NCBI GenBank assembly: GCA_965183875.1
Contig: CBCYMK010000002.1
Coordinates: 1 to 64,000 of the forward strand
Direction: 5' to 3'
Length of the DNA: 64,000 bases
DNA from: UBA6772 sp965183875
GTDB lineage: Bacteria > Bacteroidota > Bacteroidia > Flavobacteriales > UBA7430
How positions within the stretch are numbered: the stretch's first letter is position 1; each line of letters starts with the position of its first letter. Of the stretch, positions 25,661 through 33,426 are shown piece by piece. A program made the position numbers and the translations under genes. The notes under the pieces were generated by a model, which made no database searches, was not told the origin of the DNA, and worked only from the letters and a program-made list of their open reading frames with translations.

Positions 25661-25868
25661 AGCCTACACCTAACAATGTATAAAAAACATAGGGCCGTTT
25701 GTGCTAAACTCAAAACCTGTGAATATTTGCAAAGTCCGCTAAATATAAAATTTGGCGTTTATAGAAGAAAAAATAAAAGCAAAATATTTATATTTAGCTA
25801 AGTAATAAACCGAAATGAAAGTGCTAATAAATGCCCTACGTTTCATACACAAGACCGTTACCAAACAT
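25661..25868 (+). other. attC-like site 5
   Basis: Left AGCCTACACCTAAC (13 of 14 match to inverted GTTAGGTGTAAGCT), inner TGTAT and TAGGGC. Right GCCCTACGTTTCATACA, CAAGACC and core GTTACC at 25857. Both TGTAT/ATACA and TAGGGC/GCCCTA pair. The right half is nearly identical to that of site 6. Confidence 0.78.
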
Positions 25869-25872
25869 AAAA

Positions 25873-26529
25873 ATGAAGAGTTTCCTTCTTATAAGTATAG
25901 TATTGATTTCCGTTAATCTTTTTGGTCAAGACACTGATGCTGATTGCTATGAGTTTATGACTTATGAACAGAATCAATTTTTTACTGATACAACTCAACT
26001 TAGTAATGGAGCAATACTTTATTATAAATGGAATTGTGATTCAACGTGGTTAACTTTTTCAAATAAAAAGGAGCAATTAATACTCAAATCTTGTTCTGAT
26101 ATTGACCCAATAATGTGTTCACGATTAGGGCTTAATTATATCAAAGAATACCCAAATTATTTGCTTTTTATTCACGAATGGATTTCTGGCTGTTGTACAC
26201 CTCCTGACCTTGTGTTTATCGATAAAGAAAGTGGGAAAGAAAAAGAACGAATCACAAATGACTTATTTGTAAAGGGAGATACTGATAAAGATTATTCTCT
26301 ATATTTTTCTGATTCAACTTATACAAGTCTCATTTATCTAAATCATAAATCTGACCAAAAATTCACATACCAATTTGAAGAAGGCAAAGTATTAGATTCG
26401 GCAAAGAAACATTCAGTACTACAATTAAGTGACCTATTTGACAATTTTAGAATTGAAAACGAGTATTTCCTTTTTGACTTTAAGAACAATATGGGAAACT
26501 CAGAAGAAGTTAAATTTAAAATAGAATAA
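25873..26529 (+). CDS. Cassette-encoded secreted protein of unknown function
   Basis: 218 residues from the ATG at 25873, which follows CATAAAA and starts a clean signal peptide (MKSFLLISIVLISVNLFGQ). The longer frame from 25831 would translate the attC-like site and is rejected. The mature part has paired cysteines (DADCYEF, WNCDS, LKSCSD, PIMCSR, SGCCTPPD) and no domain I recognise. No T9SS sorting domain or lipobox is present, so it is probably periplasmic. Its stop codon is 2 bp before the next site. Confidence 0.75.
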   Translation: MKSFLLISIVLISVNLFGQDTDADCYEFMTYEQNQFFTDTTQLSNGAILYYKWNCDSTWLTFSNKKEQLILKSCSDIDPIMCSRLGLNYIKEYPNYLLFIHEWISGCCTPPDLVFIDKESGKEKERITNDLFVKGDTDKDYSLYFSDSTYTSLIYLNHKSDQKFTYQFEEGKVLDSAKKHSVLQLSDLFDNFRIENEYFLFDFKNNMGNSEEVKFKIE

Positions 26530-26530
26530 A

Positions 26531-26734
26531 ACGTTTGGTAACACTGTATATAGCAAATAGGGCGTTTGGTGGTCTACGAAAGTTCAGTGCTATTTACCAA
26601 CACCGCCAAATCGTTGATTTGGCTTTTAAGAATGAATAAATTAAAACCAAAATATAAAAATTCGGCTGTGAGTAACCCGAAAATTTAGTATCTTTTCTCA
26701 CGCTACGTTTCATACACGAACACGTTAACGCTAA
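26531..26734 (+). other. attC-like site 6
   Basis: Left ACGTTTGGTAAC (11 of 12 match to inverted GTTACCAAACAT), inner TGTAT. Right GCTACGTTTCATACA, CGAACAC and core GTTAACGC at 26724. The centre includes the palindrome GCCAAATCGTTGATTTGGC. Confidence 0.76.
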
Positions 26735-26867
26735 ACTAGGAACATCTAAAACTGTAGGGAATTACTTAATGGCACTTGAAGATAAAGGCTTTCTTAAATC
26801 TGTAAAAGTTGGAAAAGAAAAACTATATCTAAATCATAGATTAATGAAAATACTTGACAAGAAATAA
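26733..26867 (+). pseudogene. C-terminal fragment of a Fic-family-like winged-helix segment
   Basis: The frame reads KLGTSKTVGNYLMALEDKGF then LKSVKVGKEKLYLNHRLMKI and stops. This matches the winged-helix tail found at the C-terminus of many Fic proteins, where VGREKLFINPRLM is typical. The 44 codons begin 9 bases after the crossover point of site 6, and nothing of the Fic catalytic domain (HPFxxGNGR) is present. The cassette is only about 214 bp. It is either a decayed remnant or a cassette formed by recombination inside a gene. The in-frame ATG at residue 13 would give a 32-residue peptide, which I do not think is functional. Confidence 0.55.
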
Positions 26868-26869
26868 AA

Positions 26870-26946
26870 TAACGTAAACACAATACTATGTATAGTGCAG
26901 AGCCCCCTTCGGGATGCTACGACAACACACATTAAACGTTCCTACA
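26870..26946 (+). other. attC-like site 7, last site of the array
   Basis: Left TAACGTAAAC (8 of 10 match to inverted GTTAACGCTA), then ACTATGTATAGTGCA, a CCCCCTTCGGGATG hairpin, and right CACACATTAAAC with core GTTCCTAC at 26938. It resembles site 1. The bases after the core have no partner further on, so this is the chromosomal edge. Confidence 0.7.
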
Positions 26947-26950
26947 ATTA

Positions 26951-27337
26951 TTAATCCTTCGTACTTGGTATCACATCAGTAAATGTAGGTGCGAACTCAG
27001 TAATACTACCAGCACCTTTTTTATTAACTTTAAAAGTAACATCCTTAGTTGTGGTAAATAACAGAACAGATGTAAAAGACTTTATAAGGTGTGATTTCAA
27101 TACCACAAAAGCCTCATCTAATGTCATTTCGTCTTCCTGGTCCTCTGTTTCTTTAGATCTGTAGCGCAACTTAAGTAAGACCTTAAAGCCATCTTCAGAA
27201 TTGACTGGTCTGAGAAAAATATTTCTCAAGTTTGGCTTACCAATGGTCTTTGCCATGGTTAACTTCGCAAAGCGACCTTCTTGTAAACTTTCTTCTACTT
27301 GTTTCCAGAAAACTACAAACTCTTCTTGGTAAGACAT
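26951..27337 (-). CDS. Conserved hypothetical protein
   Basis: 128 residues, soluble, no signal peptide. The pattern FAKLTMAKTIGKPNLRNIFLRPV, then a basic strand LLKLRYRSKE, an EMTLDEAFVVLKSHL helix and LLFTTTKDVTFKVNKKG, recalls a domain found alone or in front of methyltransferases in Bacteroidota; that resemblance is from memory and unproven. The last 30 residues are Thr/Pro/Ser rich. Its stop codon lies 13 bp from the last recombination core, so it marks the right edge of the island. The product's role is unknown. Confidence 0.7.
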   Translation of the reverse strand: MSYQEEFVVFWKQVEESLQEGRFAKLTMAKTIGKPNLRNIFLRPVNSEDGFKVLLKLRYRSKETEDQEDEMTLDEAFVVLKSHLIKSFTSVLLFTTTKDVTFKVNKKGAGSITEFAPTFTDVIPSTKD

Positions 27338-27645
27338 AAACTAAAAATTAATGATAATATACTTCGTGGTACAAAACTAACAAATAATTCAATTCATAAA
27401 TCCTAATCTATCTACATTACACTATTATCAGAAAATAAGTTATACACCCCCTAACTAATTAAAGAATTAGGTAGCTAAAGAAAATCAGGACTCATAGAAT
27501 TTTGACAAAATTAAATTTGGTGTTTAAAAAGTATAATTTAAAACAAAATATTAATTTTGAGCAGAGTGATTAACTCTGGGTTTATTTCCCCGAAAAACTT
27601 CCAGAAATTGATTAAACAAATCGAAACAATAGGAACAAAAAAGAC
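27338..27645. other. 308-bp intergenic region between divergent genes
   Basis: AT-rich spacer between the hypothetical gene and the DUF1456 gene, which point away from each other, so it must hold both promoters. TAAATTTG (27512-27519) and TAATTTTG (27552-27559) fit the Bacteroidota -7 consensus for the rightward gene, but no convincing upstream element is at the usual distance from either. No small ORF or RNA gene is evident. Confidence 0.4.
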
Positions 27646-28107
27646 ATGACTAATAATGACATCTTAAGGCGCATGCGTTACCTGTTTAACTATAGTGACC
27701 ATCAAATGATTTCGCTTTTCAAAACAGCCAACCTTAATGTGGAGAAATCTCTCCTATGTAATTGGTTGAAAAAAGAAGAAGATCCTTTATTAATTGCTCT
27801 CACCGATAAAGAACTCGCGATTTTCCTTAACGGTTTAATCATTGAAAAACGTGGAAAACGAGAAGGTCCTATCCCAGAGCCAGAAGTTATTTTGAGTAAT
27901 AACATGATCTTAAAGAAACTAAAAATTGCTTTGGATTTAAAATCTGATGATATTTCAGACCTTTTTGCTTCAATAAATAAAAAAATAAGTAAGCATGAAT
28001 TGAGTGCGTTTTTCAGAAATCCAAATCATACATCCTATCGAGATTGCTTGGATCAGTACCTACGAAATTTCCTCAACGCACTACAAAAGAAATACGATAA
28101 CAAATAA
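27646..28107 (+). CDS. DUF1456 family protein (YehS-like)
   Basis: 153 residues built of two copies of a roughly 65-residue helical repeat. The first begins NNDILRRMRYLFNYSDHQMI and the second SNNMILKKLKIALDLKSDDI; each ends with a leucine-rich ...LNGLI or ...LNALQ helix. This is the DUF1456/YehS fold, usually about 150-160 residues, with unknown function in spite of wide distribution. The gene is free-standing with a long upstream spacer, and it converges on rarA with 49 bp between stop codons. Confidence 0.88.
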   Translation: MTNNDILRRMRYLFNYSDHQMISLFKTANLNVEKSLLCNWLKKEEDPLLIALTDKELAIFLNGLIIEKRGKREGPIPEPEVILSNNMILKKLKIALDLKSDDISDLFASINKKISKHELSAFFRNPNHTSYRDCLDQYLRNFLNALQKKYDNK

Positions 28108-28156
28108 AGCCAGAGAAGTTCCTAGCTCATTTCAAAACACCAATAAATATTCACAT

Positions 28157-29431
28157 CTAATACCCATACTTATCTTTCCACCTTGTTTTTAAGAACAAAC
28201 GCATAGCAGCTTCCCTAGGATTGTTTCCAGGTTCAAAAAATGCTTGTCCACTTATTTCTTTAGGAAGGAATTCTTGAGCAATAAAGTTCTGGTTAAAGTC
28301 ATGAGAATACTTATAATCTTTCCCATAATCTAAATCCTTCATTAATTTAGTAGGAGCATTTCTAAGTGCTAGTGGAACAGACAAAGCTCCCATTTGCTTT
28401 ACAGAAGCTTGTGCTTTATTTATAGCCATATAGGATGCGTTACTTTTCTCGGAACTCGCCAAATAAGAAACACATTGAGCCAATACAATTCTACTTTCCG
28501 GCATACCAATAGTACTAACCGCCTGAAAACAATTATTAGCCATTATAAGCGCCGTTGGATTTGCATTGCCTATATCTTCACTAGCAGCAATAAGTAAGCG
28601 TCTGGCAATAAATTTCACATCCTCTCCTCCTTCTAACATTCGCGCCAACCAATATACAGCTGCGTTCGGATCGCTACCACGAATAGATTTTATTAAAGCA
28701 GAAGCAATATCGTAGTGTTGCTCCCCTCCTTTATCGTAGGATGCCAACACCTGCTGAGCGTGCTTACTAACTAAGTCATCATCAATTACAACACTCGAAT
28801 TGGTTTCTGAATTTACAATCAATTCGAAAACATTTAAAAGTTTACGGGCATCGCCTCCAGAAAGTCTCAACAGAGCCTTATCTTCTTTTATAGTAATGTT
28901 CTTTCTAGCTAAAACAGCGTCTTCAGTAATAGCTCTTTGCAAAAGGTTTTGTAAATCTTCTTTTGTAAAATGTTCAAGCGTGTACACTTGACATCTAGAC
29001 AATAATGCTGGAATAACTTCAAAAGAAGGATTCTCGGTAGTTGCACCAATAAGAGTAACAACCCCCGTTTCTACAGCACCTAAAAGAGAATCTTGTTGTG
29101 ATTTACTAAATCGATGAATCTCATCGATGAACAATACCGGACTTTGTGTACCAAATAAACCTCTACTCTTGGCTTTTTCTATTACCTCACGTACATCTTT
29201 AACTCCCGAATTTATAGCACTAAGAGTATAAATATCACGTTTTAGCTGCTGAGCTATAATTTGTGCTAAGGTCGTTTTACCAACCCCTGGAGGTCCCCAT
29301 AAAATTACTGATGGCAAAACACCAGATTCCATCGCCTGACGAAAAACGGTTTCCTTTCCCACTAAGTGGGATTGACCGATATACTCTTCGAGGTTAGTAG
29401 GTCGTAATCGTTCTGCTAAAGGCTTGTTCAT
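28157..29431 (-). CDS. rarA: Replication-associated recombination protein A
   Basis: 424 residues from the ATG at 29431 (MNKPLAERLRPTNLEEYIGQ), the usual RarA start; a longer frame from 29515 would translate the upstream terminator. Walker A is GPPGVGKTTLAQ, Walker B LFIDEIHRFSK, sensor 1 GATTENPSFEV, and the C-terminal MgsA domain (about 240-420) has SAxIKSIRGSDPNAAVYWLA. RarA is an AAA+ clamp-loader-like ATPase that acts at stalled replication forks with SSB. It follows the M16 pair on the same strand after a terminator-like hairpin, so it probably has its own promoter within about 80 bp. Confidence 0.95.
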   Translation of the reverse strand: MNKPLAERLRPTNLEEYIGQSHLVGKETVFRQAMESGVLPSVILWGPPGVGKTTLAQIIAQQLKRDIYTLSAINSGVKDVREVIEKAKSRGLFGTQSPVLFIDEIHRFSKSQQDSLLGAVETGVVTLIGATTENPSFEVIPALLSRCQVYTLEHFTKEDLQNLLQRAITEDAVLARKNITIKEDKALLRLSGGDARKLLNVFELIVNSETNSSVVIDDDLVSKHAQQVLASYDKGGEQHYDIASALIKSIRGSDPNAAVYWLARMLEGGEDVKFIARRLLIAASEDIGNANPTALIMANNCFQAVSTIGMPESRIVLAQCVSYLASSEKSNASYMAINKAQASVKQMGALSVPLALRNAPTKLMKDLDYGKDYKYSHDFNQNFIAQEFLPKEISGQAFFEPGNNPREAAMRLFLKTRWKDKYGY

Positions 29432-29461
29432 TTGTTCTTTATTCTGATTCAAATATAAATG

Positions 29462-29500
29462 AAAAATAAAAGCCTCCTGATAAATCAGAAGGCTTTTATT
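29462..29500 (-). terminator. Terminator after the M16 peptidase genes
   Basis: AAAAGCCT and AGGCTTTT, extended by CTGA/TCAG past one mismatch with loop TAAA. Read on the minus strand it lies 20 bases past the stop codon of the second M16 gene and ends in a T-rich run. Confidence 0.75.
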
Positions 29501-29520
29501 TAAATTATAGTACAATCGTT

Positions 29521-31575
29521 TTACTCAAATTTACTAGCCTCAATTTTCTTATTTACGACCACTTTTTTAAGCTTCATATCTATAGACTGTCCTGCAACAT
29601 TTTGTATGGTTTGATGTGGAAAACTATAGCCTTTTACAGATTGATAATCTTTGTACAAAGTAGTTTGACTTACTTCCCCTTCTGGTGTTTCAACCGAAGA
29701 TTCAGATTTAACTAAAAACTTCGAATCTAGACTATAATATTCTGTTGCTTTAGCACCCTTTTTATCAGTACGAATTACTACGTATACATCAGCACCATCT
29801 ATAACATCAATTCCTTTAAGTTCTGCAGTATAAGCATCAAAATAACTAAGCTCCGAAGCAATTTTAAACTCCGACTGAGCATTTAATAGTTCTTCATCTG
29901 TCATTTGGCTTGCTCCTTGCATTCCGTCGTTAAATCCACCAACACCATTAGAGTATTGTCTTTGCATGGTCATACCCATCATTTTCATAGTCATAGAAAA
30001 AGAATTAGGAACCTGCTTAAGAATTTCCATTTTCAATTTTGCAGGTGCTCCAGGAATAGAAGCTGTATAATTAAATTGAACACTTGTTAGCTTGTTTAAT
30101 TTCTTTTCGCCTCCAATAGCATCAATATAATCTGCAATAATTGTTTCTGGACTAACTCCAGCAGGAACAGCACGTAGATCTAACTTCTCATTCCCATAAG
30201 TGTCGCGTAGTGTAATAGGGCCAAAAACAGTAAGTTTTTCTTTTAAGTTAGCAGCATCACCTACCACAATGATATGTGCATTATTAGGCTTAAGGTATTT
30301 TTGTGCAACCTCGAAAATATCATCAACTGTAATCTCAGATAATTTCTTTAAGTAGTTCGCATAATGATCTGCATCTAAACCTAAATAGTCGGTATTAATG
30401 GCAAAACGAGCTACCGTAGAAGCACTTTCTAAAGCAATAGCAAACTTACCCGACATATTATTTAGCACACCTTGTAACTCCTCTTGTGATACTCTTTCGG
30501 AGCGCAAAGTATTTATTTCAGAAAAGAATTCTACAATAGCACTGTCAGTTACTTCATTCCTAACCTTAGCAGAAGCATTAAAATAAGAACCTAATTTATC
30601 TACACTAATACTAGAATAAGCTCCATAAGTATAAGCCTTATCTTCTCTTAAATTTCTAAATAATCGCGCGGAAGAACCACCACCTAAAATATTATTCATC
30701 ACCTTAACTTTTAAAGCATCTTCTGAGGAAGGGCTCAAGCTTAATGGGTAAGTAATATTAATGATTGACTGTACTGCTCCAGGTTTATTTACCAGAGATA
30801 TTTTATTCTCTGAGGGCATTTCTACACCTGTATACTTAGCGTTTTCGAACTCTTTAGCCGACCATTGCTCAAAGTATTTAGTGGTCATTTCTTTGGCTTC
30901 TTCTAGTGTTATATCTCCAACTATGGCTAAATAAGAACCTGTAGGACTAAAATAGGTTTGATAGAATTCTTTACAGTGTTCTAAGCTGATATTCGCTAAA
31001 GATTCTTCTGTCATTAACTCACCAAAAGTGTGCGACTTCCCGAAATTTAAAACAGAATTTACGTTTGCTGCAATAGCATCAGGACTATCTGAAGCATTAG
31101 CTAAACCAGAAATATTCTGAGTTATTAACTTTTCAAACTCTACTTGAGTAAATTCAGAATTTAAAAGTACATCAGAAAATAAATCTAACAAACTAGGTAA
31201 ATGCTTGGTTAGAGAACTCGCATAGATCCCCGATGATGAAGTACTCAAAGAAGCCCCTATATAATCGATTGAAGCATCTATCTCATCTTTACTACGCGTA
31301 GCAGTTTTAGTACCTAACAAATCACCTGTAATAGACGAAATACCAACGGCATCACCTTCTAACTCGGGTTGGTATTTAAACTGAAGCGATAAAGAGACTT
31401 TAGGTAATTTATGGTTTTCTACCACAAAAACTTTTAAGCCATTTTCCATTATAAAAGATTCGGTAGAACCTAACTGTATCTCTGGAGCAGGTCCAGCTTG
31501 GGGACGTATACTTCTATCTTGTGCTACTACGGTAGTACCTAAGACAATGCTTAATGCTAAGAATATCTTTTTCAT
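29521..31575 (-). CDS. M16 peptidase family protein lacking the zinc motif, with extra C-terminal domain
   Basis: 684 residues with a signal peptide (cleavage near VVAQDR). Two M16 domains span about residues 35-470. Where an active member has HxxEH this one reads GISSITGDLLGTKT, so it is the non-catalytic partner. The later block NNILGGGSSARLFRNLREDK is the conserved substrate-binding arm. About 200 further residues (from DYIDAIGGEKKLNKL) form a domain common after M16 in Bacteroidota. Partner: the catalytic M16 gene lies 5 bp upstream in the same operon, and the pair probably makes a periplasmic heterodimer that degrades peptides. Confidence 0.9.
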   Translation of the reverse strand: MKKIFLALSIVLGTTVVAQDRSIRPQAGPAPEIQLGSTESFIMENGLKVFVVENHKLPKVSLSLQFKYQPELEGDAVGISSITGDLLGTKTATRSKDEIDASIDYIGASLSTSSSGIYASSLTKHLPSLLDLFSDVLLNSEFTQVEFEKLITQNISGLANASDSPDAIAANVNSVLNFGKSHTFGELMTEESLANISLEHCKEFYQTYFSPTGSYLAIVGDITLEEAKEMTTKYFEQWSAKEFENAKYTGVEMPSENKISLVNKPGAVQSIINITYPLSLSPSSEDALKVKVMNNILGGGSSARLFRNLREDKAYTYGAYSSISVDKLGSYFNASAKVRNEVTDSAIVEFFSEINTLRSERVSQEELQGVLNNMSGKFAIALESASTVARFAINTDYLGLDADHYANYLKKLSEITVDDIFEVAQKYLKPNNAHIIVVGDAANLKEKLTVFGPITLRDTYGNEKLDLRAVPAGVSPETIIADYIDAIGGEKKLNKLTSVQFNYTASIPGAPAKLKMEILKQVPNSFSMTMKMMGMTMQRQYSNGVGGFNDGMQGASQMTDEELLNAQSEFKIASELSYFDAYTAELKGIDVIDGADVYVVIRTDKKGAKATEYYSLDSKFLVKSESSVETPEGEVSQTTLYKDYQSVKGYSFPHQTIQNVAGQSIDMKLKKVVVNKKIEASKFE

Positions 31576-31580
31576 AATTT

Positions 31581-32900
31581 TTATTCCATTTCTGTTTTAG
31601 GTAAATAATGTAGTGTTACTCTGTTTTCAGTACGTAAGTATTTAATAGCTGCCGCTTTAATATCTTCTCTTGTAACTTTAAAGTAACGTTCTAGTTCGGT
31701 ATTCACCAAATTGGTCTCACCATTATAGTATAAATAGTAATCGGAAAGGCTTTCAGCAATACCAGCCATAGAACCATTTCCGCTAATAAAATCGTTTTCA
31801 ATTTGATTTCTCAGTTTCTCAAATTCCTCTACTGTTATTAGCTCTTGAGACATTTTAGCAACCTCTTCGTTCATAGATTTTTCAAGGTCTAAAACTTCAA
31901 TTCCCATATTGGCAATTCCAAACATCAATAAAAGACCTGGGTCTTCTGAAGGCATAGGGAATGCTCCAGCATAAACTGCTTTTTGTTGTTTATCTACTAC
32001 ATTTTTTTGCAGTCTAGAACTCTTACCTTGAGACAAAACCATACTCATCATTTCTACTGCGTAGGCTTCTTCGGTTCCTTGTGCAGGTCCGTGATAAGCT
32101 TGTACTACTGCAGGCAACTGAATATTATCGTATACAGTATCTCGTACCTCTGCAAACTTTTCAGGCTCTACAATTGTAGGGCGCGGTACGGCATGGGTTC
32201 CTTTTGCAATAGAACCAAAATACTTGGCAATCCACTCTTTTGCTTGAGCTGGGTCTATATCTCCAGCAATAGAAACACAAGCGTTATTAGGTATATAGAA
32301 TGTTTTATAGAAATCCATAAACTCACTTAAATTAGCCTGATTAATATATTCAGGAGAACCTCCAGGAGTCCATCTGTACGGATGTTCTACAAAAGCGTGT
32401 TCAAAAACTTCATTCATTATTGAACCGTAAGGAGTGTTTTCGTTGCGCTCTCTAAGCTCTTCTTTAACCACTTCTCTCTGGGTATCTACCCCAATTTGGT
32501 CAATTTTTGCGTGAAGCATACGCTCAGACTCCATCCATAATCCCAATTCTAATTGGTTCGAAGGAAGAATCTCGTAGTAAAAAGTTCTATCGAAACTGGT
32601 ATTGGCGTTTAATACACCCCCGTTATCTTGAACGAGTTTCATATACTCTCCTCTACCAATATTTTCTGAACCTTCGAAAAGTAAATGTTCGAAAAAGTGG
32701 GCAAAACCAGTTCTACTAGGGTCTTCGTTTTTCGAACCTACATGGTAAGAAACCGAAACAGCTACAATAGGTGTACTGTGATCCTCGTGTAATATTACGT
32801 GTAATCCATTATCGAGGTCGTATTCCTCAAAAGTAATGGGATTCATTTGAGCCCATAGTAAACTAGGGCTAAACGCTAAAGCAAAGAGTATTTTTTTCAT
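31581..32900 (-). CDS. M16 family zinc metallopeptidase, catalytic subunit
   Basis: 439 residues with a signal peptide (AFSPSLLWAQM). The inverted zinc motif HxxEH is in FAHFFEHLLFEGS (about residues 68-72), and the distal Glu lies in the TQREVVKEELRERNE segment. Family: pitrilysin/M16B, oligopeptide-degrading. The periplasmic location follows from the signal peptide; no lipobox is present. It is followed at 5 bp by the catalytically dead partner. A terminator lies just upstream at 32935-32966, so this gene begins the operon. Confidence 0.93.
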   Translation of the reverse strand: MKKILFALAFSPSLLWAQMNPITFEEYDLDNGLHVILHEDHSTPIVAVSVSYHVGSKNEDPSRTGFAHFFEHLLFEGSENIGRGEYMKLVQDNGGVLNANTSFDRTFYYEILPSNQLELGLWMESERMLHAKIDQIGVDTQREVVKEELRERNENTPYGSIMNEVFEHAFVEHPYRWTPGGSPEYINQANLSEFMDFYKTFYIPNNACVSIAGDIDPAQAKEWIAKYFGSIAKGTHAVPRPTIVEPEKFAEVRDTVYDNIQLPAVVQAYHGPAQGTEEAYAVEMMSMVLSQGKSSRLQKNVVDKQQKAVYAGAFPMPSEDPGLLLMFGIANMGIEVLDLEKSMNEEVAKMSQELITVEEFEKLRNQIENDFISGNGSMAGIAESLSDYYLYYNGETNLVNTELERYFKVTREDIKAAAIKYLRTENRVTLHYLPKTEME

Positions 32901-32934
32901 CTAAAATAAATTAATCATCAAATATAATGGTATT

Positions 32935-32966
32935 AAAAAAGCGCTCAAAATTTGAGCGCTTTTTTA
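32935..32966 (-). terminator. Terminator downstream of the small lipoprotein gene
   Basis: AAAAAAGCGCTCAAA and TTTGAGCGCTTTTTT form a perfect 15-bp palindromic stem with almost no loop, with A and T runs on both sides. It lies between the lipoprotein stop codon (32995) and the M16 start (32900) and works for the minus-strand transcript. Confidence 0.85.
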
Positions 32967-32994
32967 TTACTTAATTGTGAAATAACTAAGGTTA

Positions 32995-33330
32995 TTAGTT
33001 TTTTACTTCAAAGCTTTTTAAATGTTCTTCTATATAAGAATAAATCTTCTTCGATTCGTCTTTATTAGCTTCAATGATAATCAAAGCATTTTTCAACATC
33101 TCCATTTTTTCTTCGTGCGTAGCATTAAGATCCTTTAAGATATATACAACCTTTTTGAGATTTTCTGTAAGGCCTGCTTCTAACTTAAGTGTTGTTACTA
33201 TCTTTTTAACTACAACATCCTTATCAAAAACATTTTGCACGTTTTCAACAGCACTACTATCAGAGTTTTGAGTATTTCCGCAACCTATAGCTAAGGTTAA
33301 AAATAATGGTATAAATAATAATTTCTTCAT
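32995..33330 (-). CDS. Small lipoprotein of unknown function
   Basis: 111 residues with a lipoprotein signal (LFLTLAIGCGN, Cys at 17). The mature part is a short charged linker with Ser and Asn and then helices rich in Lys, Glu and Leu (VVYILKDLNATHEEKMEMLK and IIEANKDESKKIYSYIEEHL). No domain is recognised. Terminators on both sides (33378-33412 and 32935-32966) make it a single-gene unit directly after dnaK. Confidence 0.8.
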   Translation of the reverse strand: MKKLLFIPLFLTLAIGCGNTQNSDSSAVENVQNVFDKDVVVKKIVTTLKLEAGLTENLKKVVYILKDLNATHEEKMEMLKNALIIIEANKDESKKIYSYIEEHLKSFEVKN

Positions 33331-33377
33331 GGCTTTTTTTTTGGTAGAACAATAATACTCATTCTAAAGGATAGGGC

Positions 33378-33412
33378 AAAAAAAAGCCATCTAAAAAGAT
33401 GGCTTTTTTTTA
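33378..33412 (-). terminator. Terminator after dnaK
   Basis: AAAAAAGCCATCT and AGATGGCTTTTTT pair with loop AAAA; it lies 15 bases past the dnaK stop codon on the minus strand. Confidence 0.88.
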
Positions 33413-33426
33413 ATCGTATTTAAAAC

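Larger units (their letters stand above)
10087..26946 (+). mobile_element. Integron-like island: tyrosine recombinase, attI-like site and seven cassettes
   Basis: A tyrosine recombinase is followed by one simple site and seven attC-like sites, all in one orientation. Crossover points by the GTT core are at 11206, 19354, 20091, 20839, 21836, 25857, 26724 and 26938. These cut the DNA into cassettes of about 8.1, 0.7, 0.7, 1.0, 4.0, 0.9 and 0.2 kb. In every cassette the bases after the first crossover are the inverted copy of the bases before the next site's AAC core: 10/10, 13/14, 9/10, 7/9, 13/14, 11/12 and 8/10 matches. In each site the outer AAC/GTT cores and an inner pair such as TGTAT/ATACA can pair, with unpaired bases between, like the R and L boxes of folded attC. 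The boundary on the right is 13 bases from a chromosomal gene. Confidence 0.78.

Noticed and set aside
25831..25872. N-terminal extension of the secreted cassette protein from 25831
   Set aside because: It covers the right arm of attC-like site 5, and the ATG at 25873 begins a proper signal peptide.
29432..29515. Longer start for rarA at 29515
   Set aside because: The extra 28 codons run through the terminator hairpin at 29462-29500; MNKPLAERLRP is the family start.
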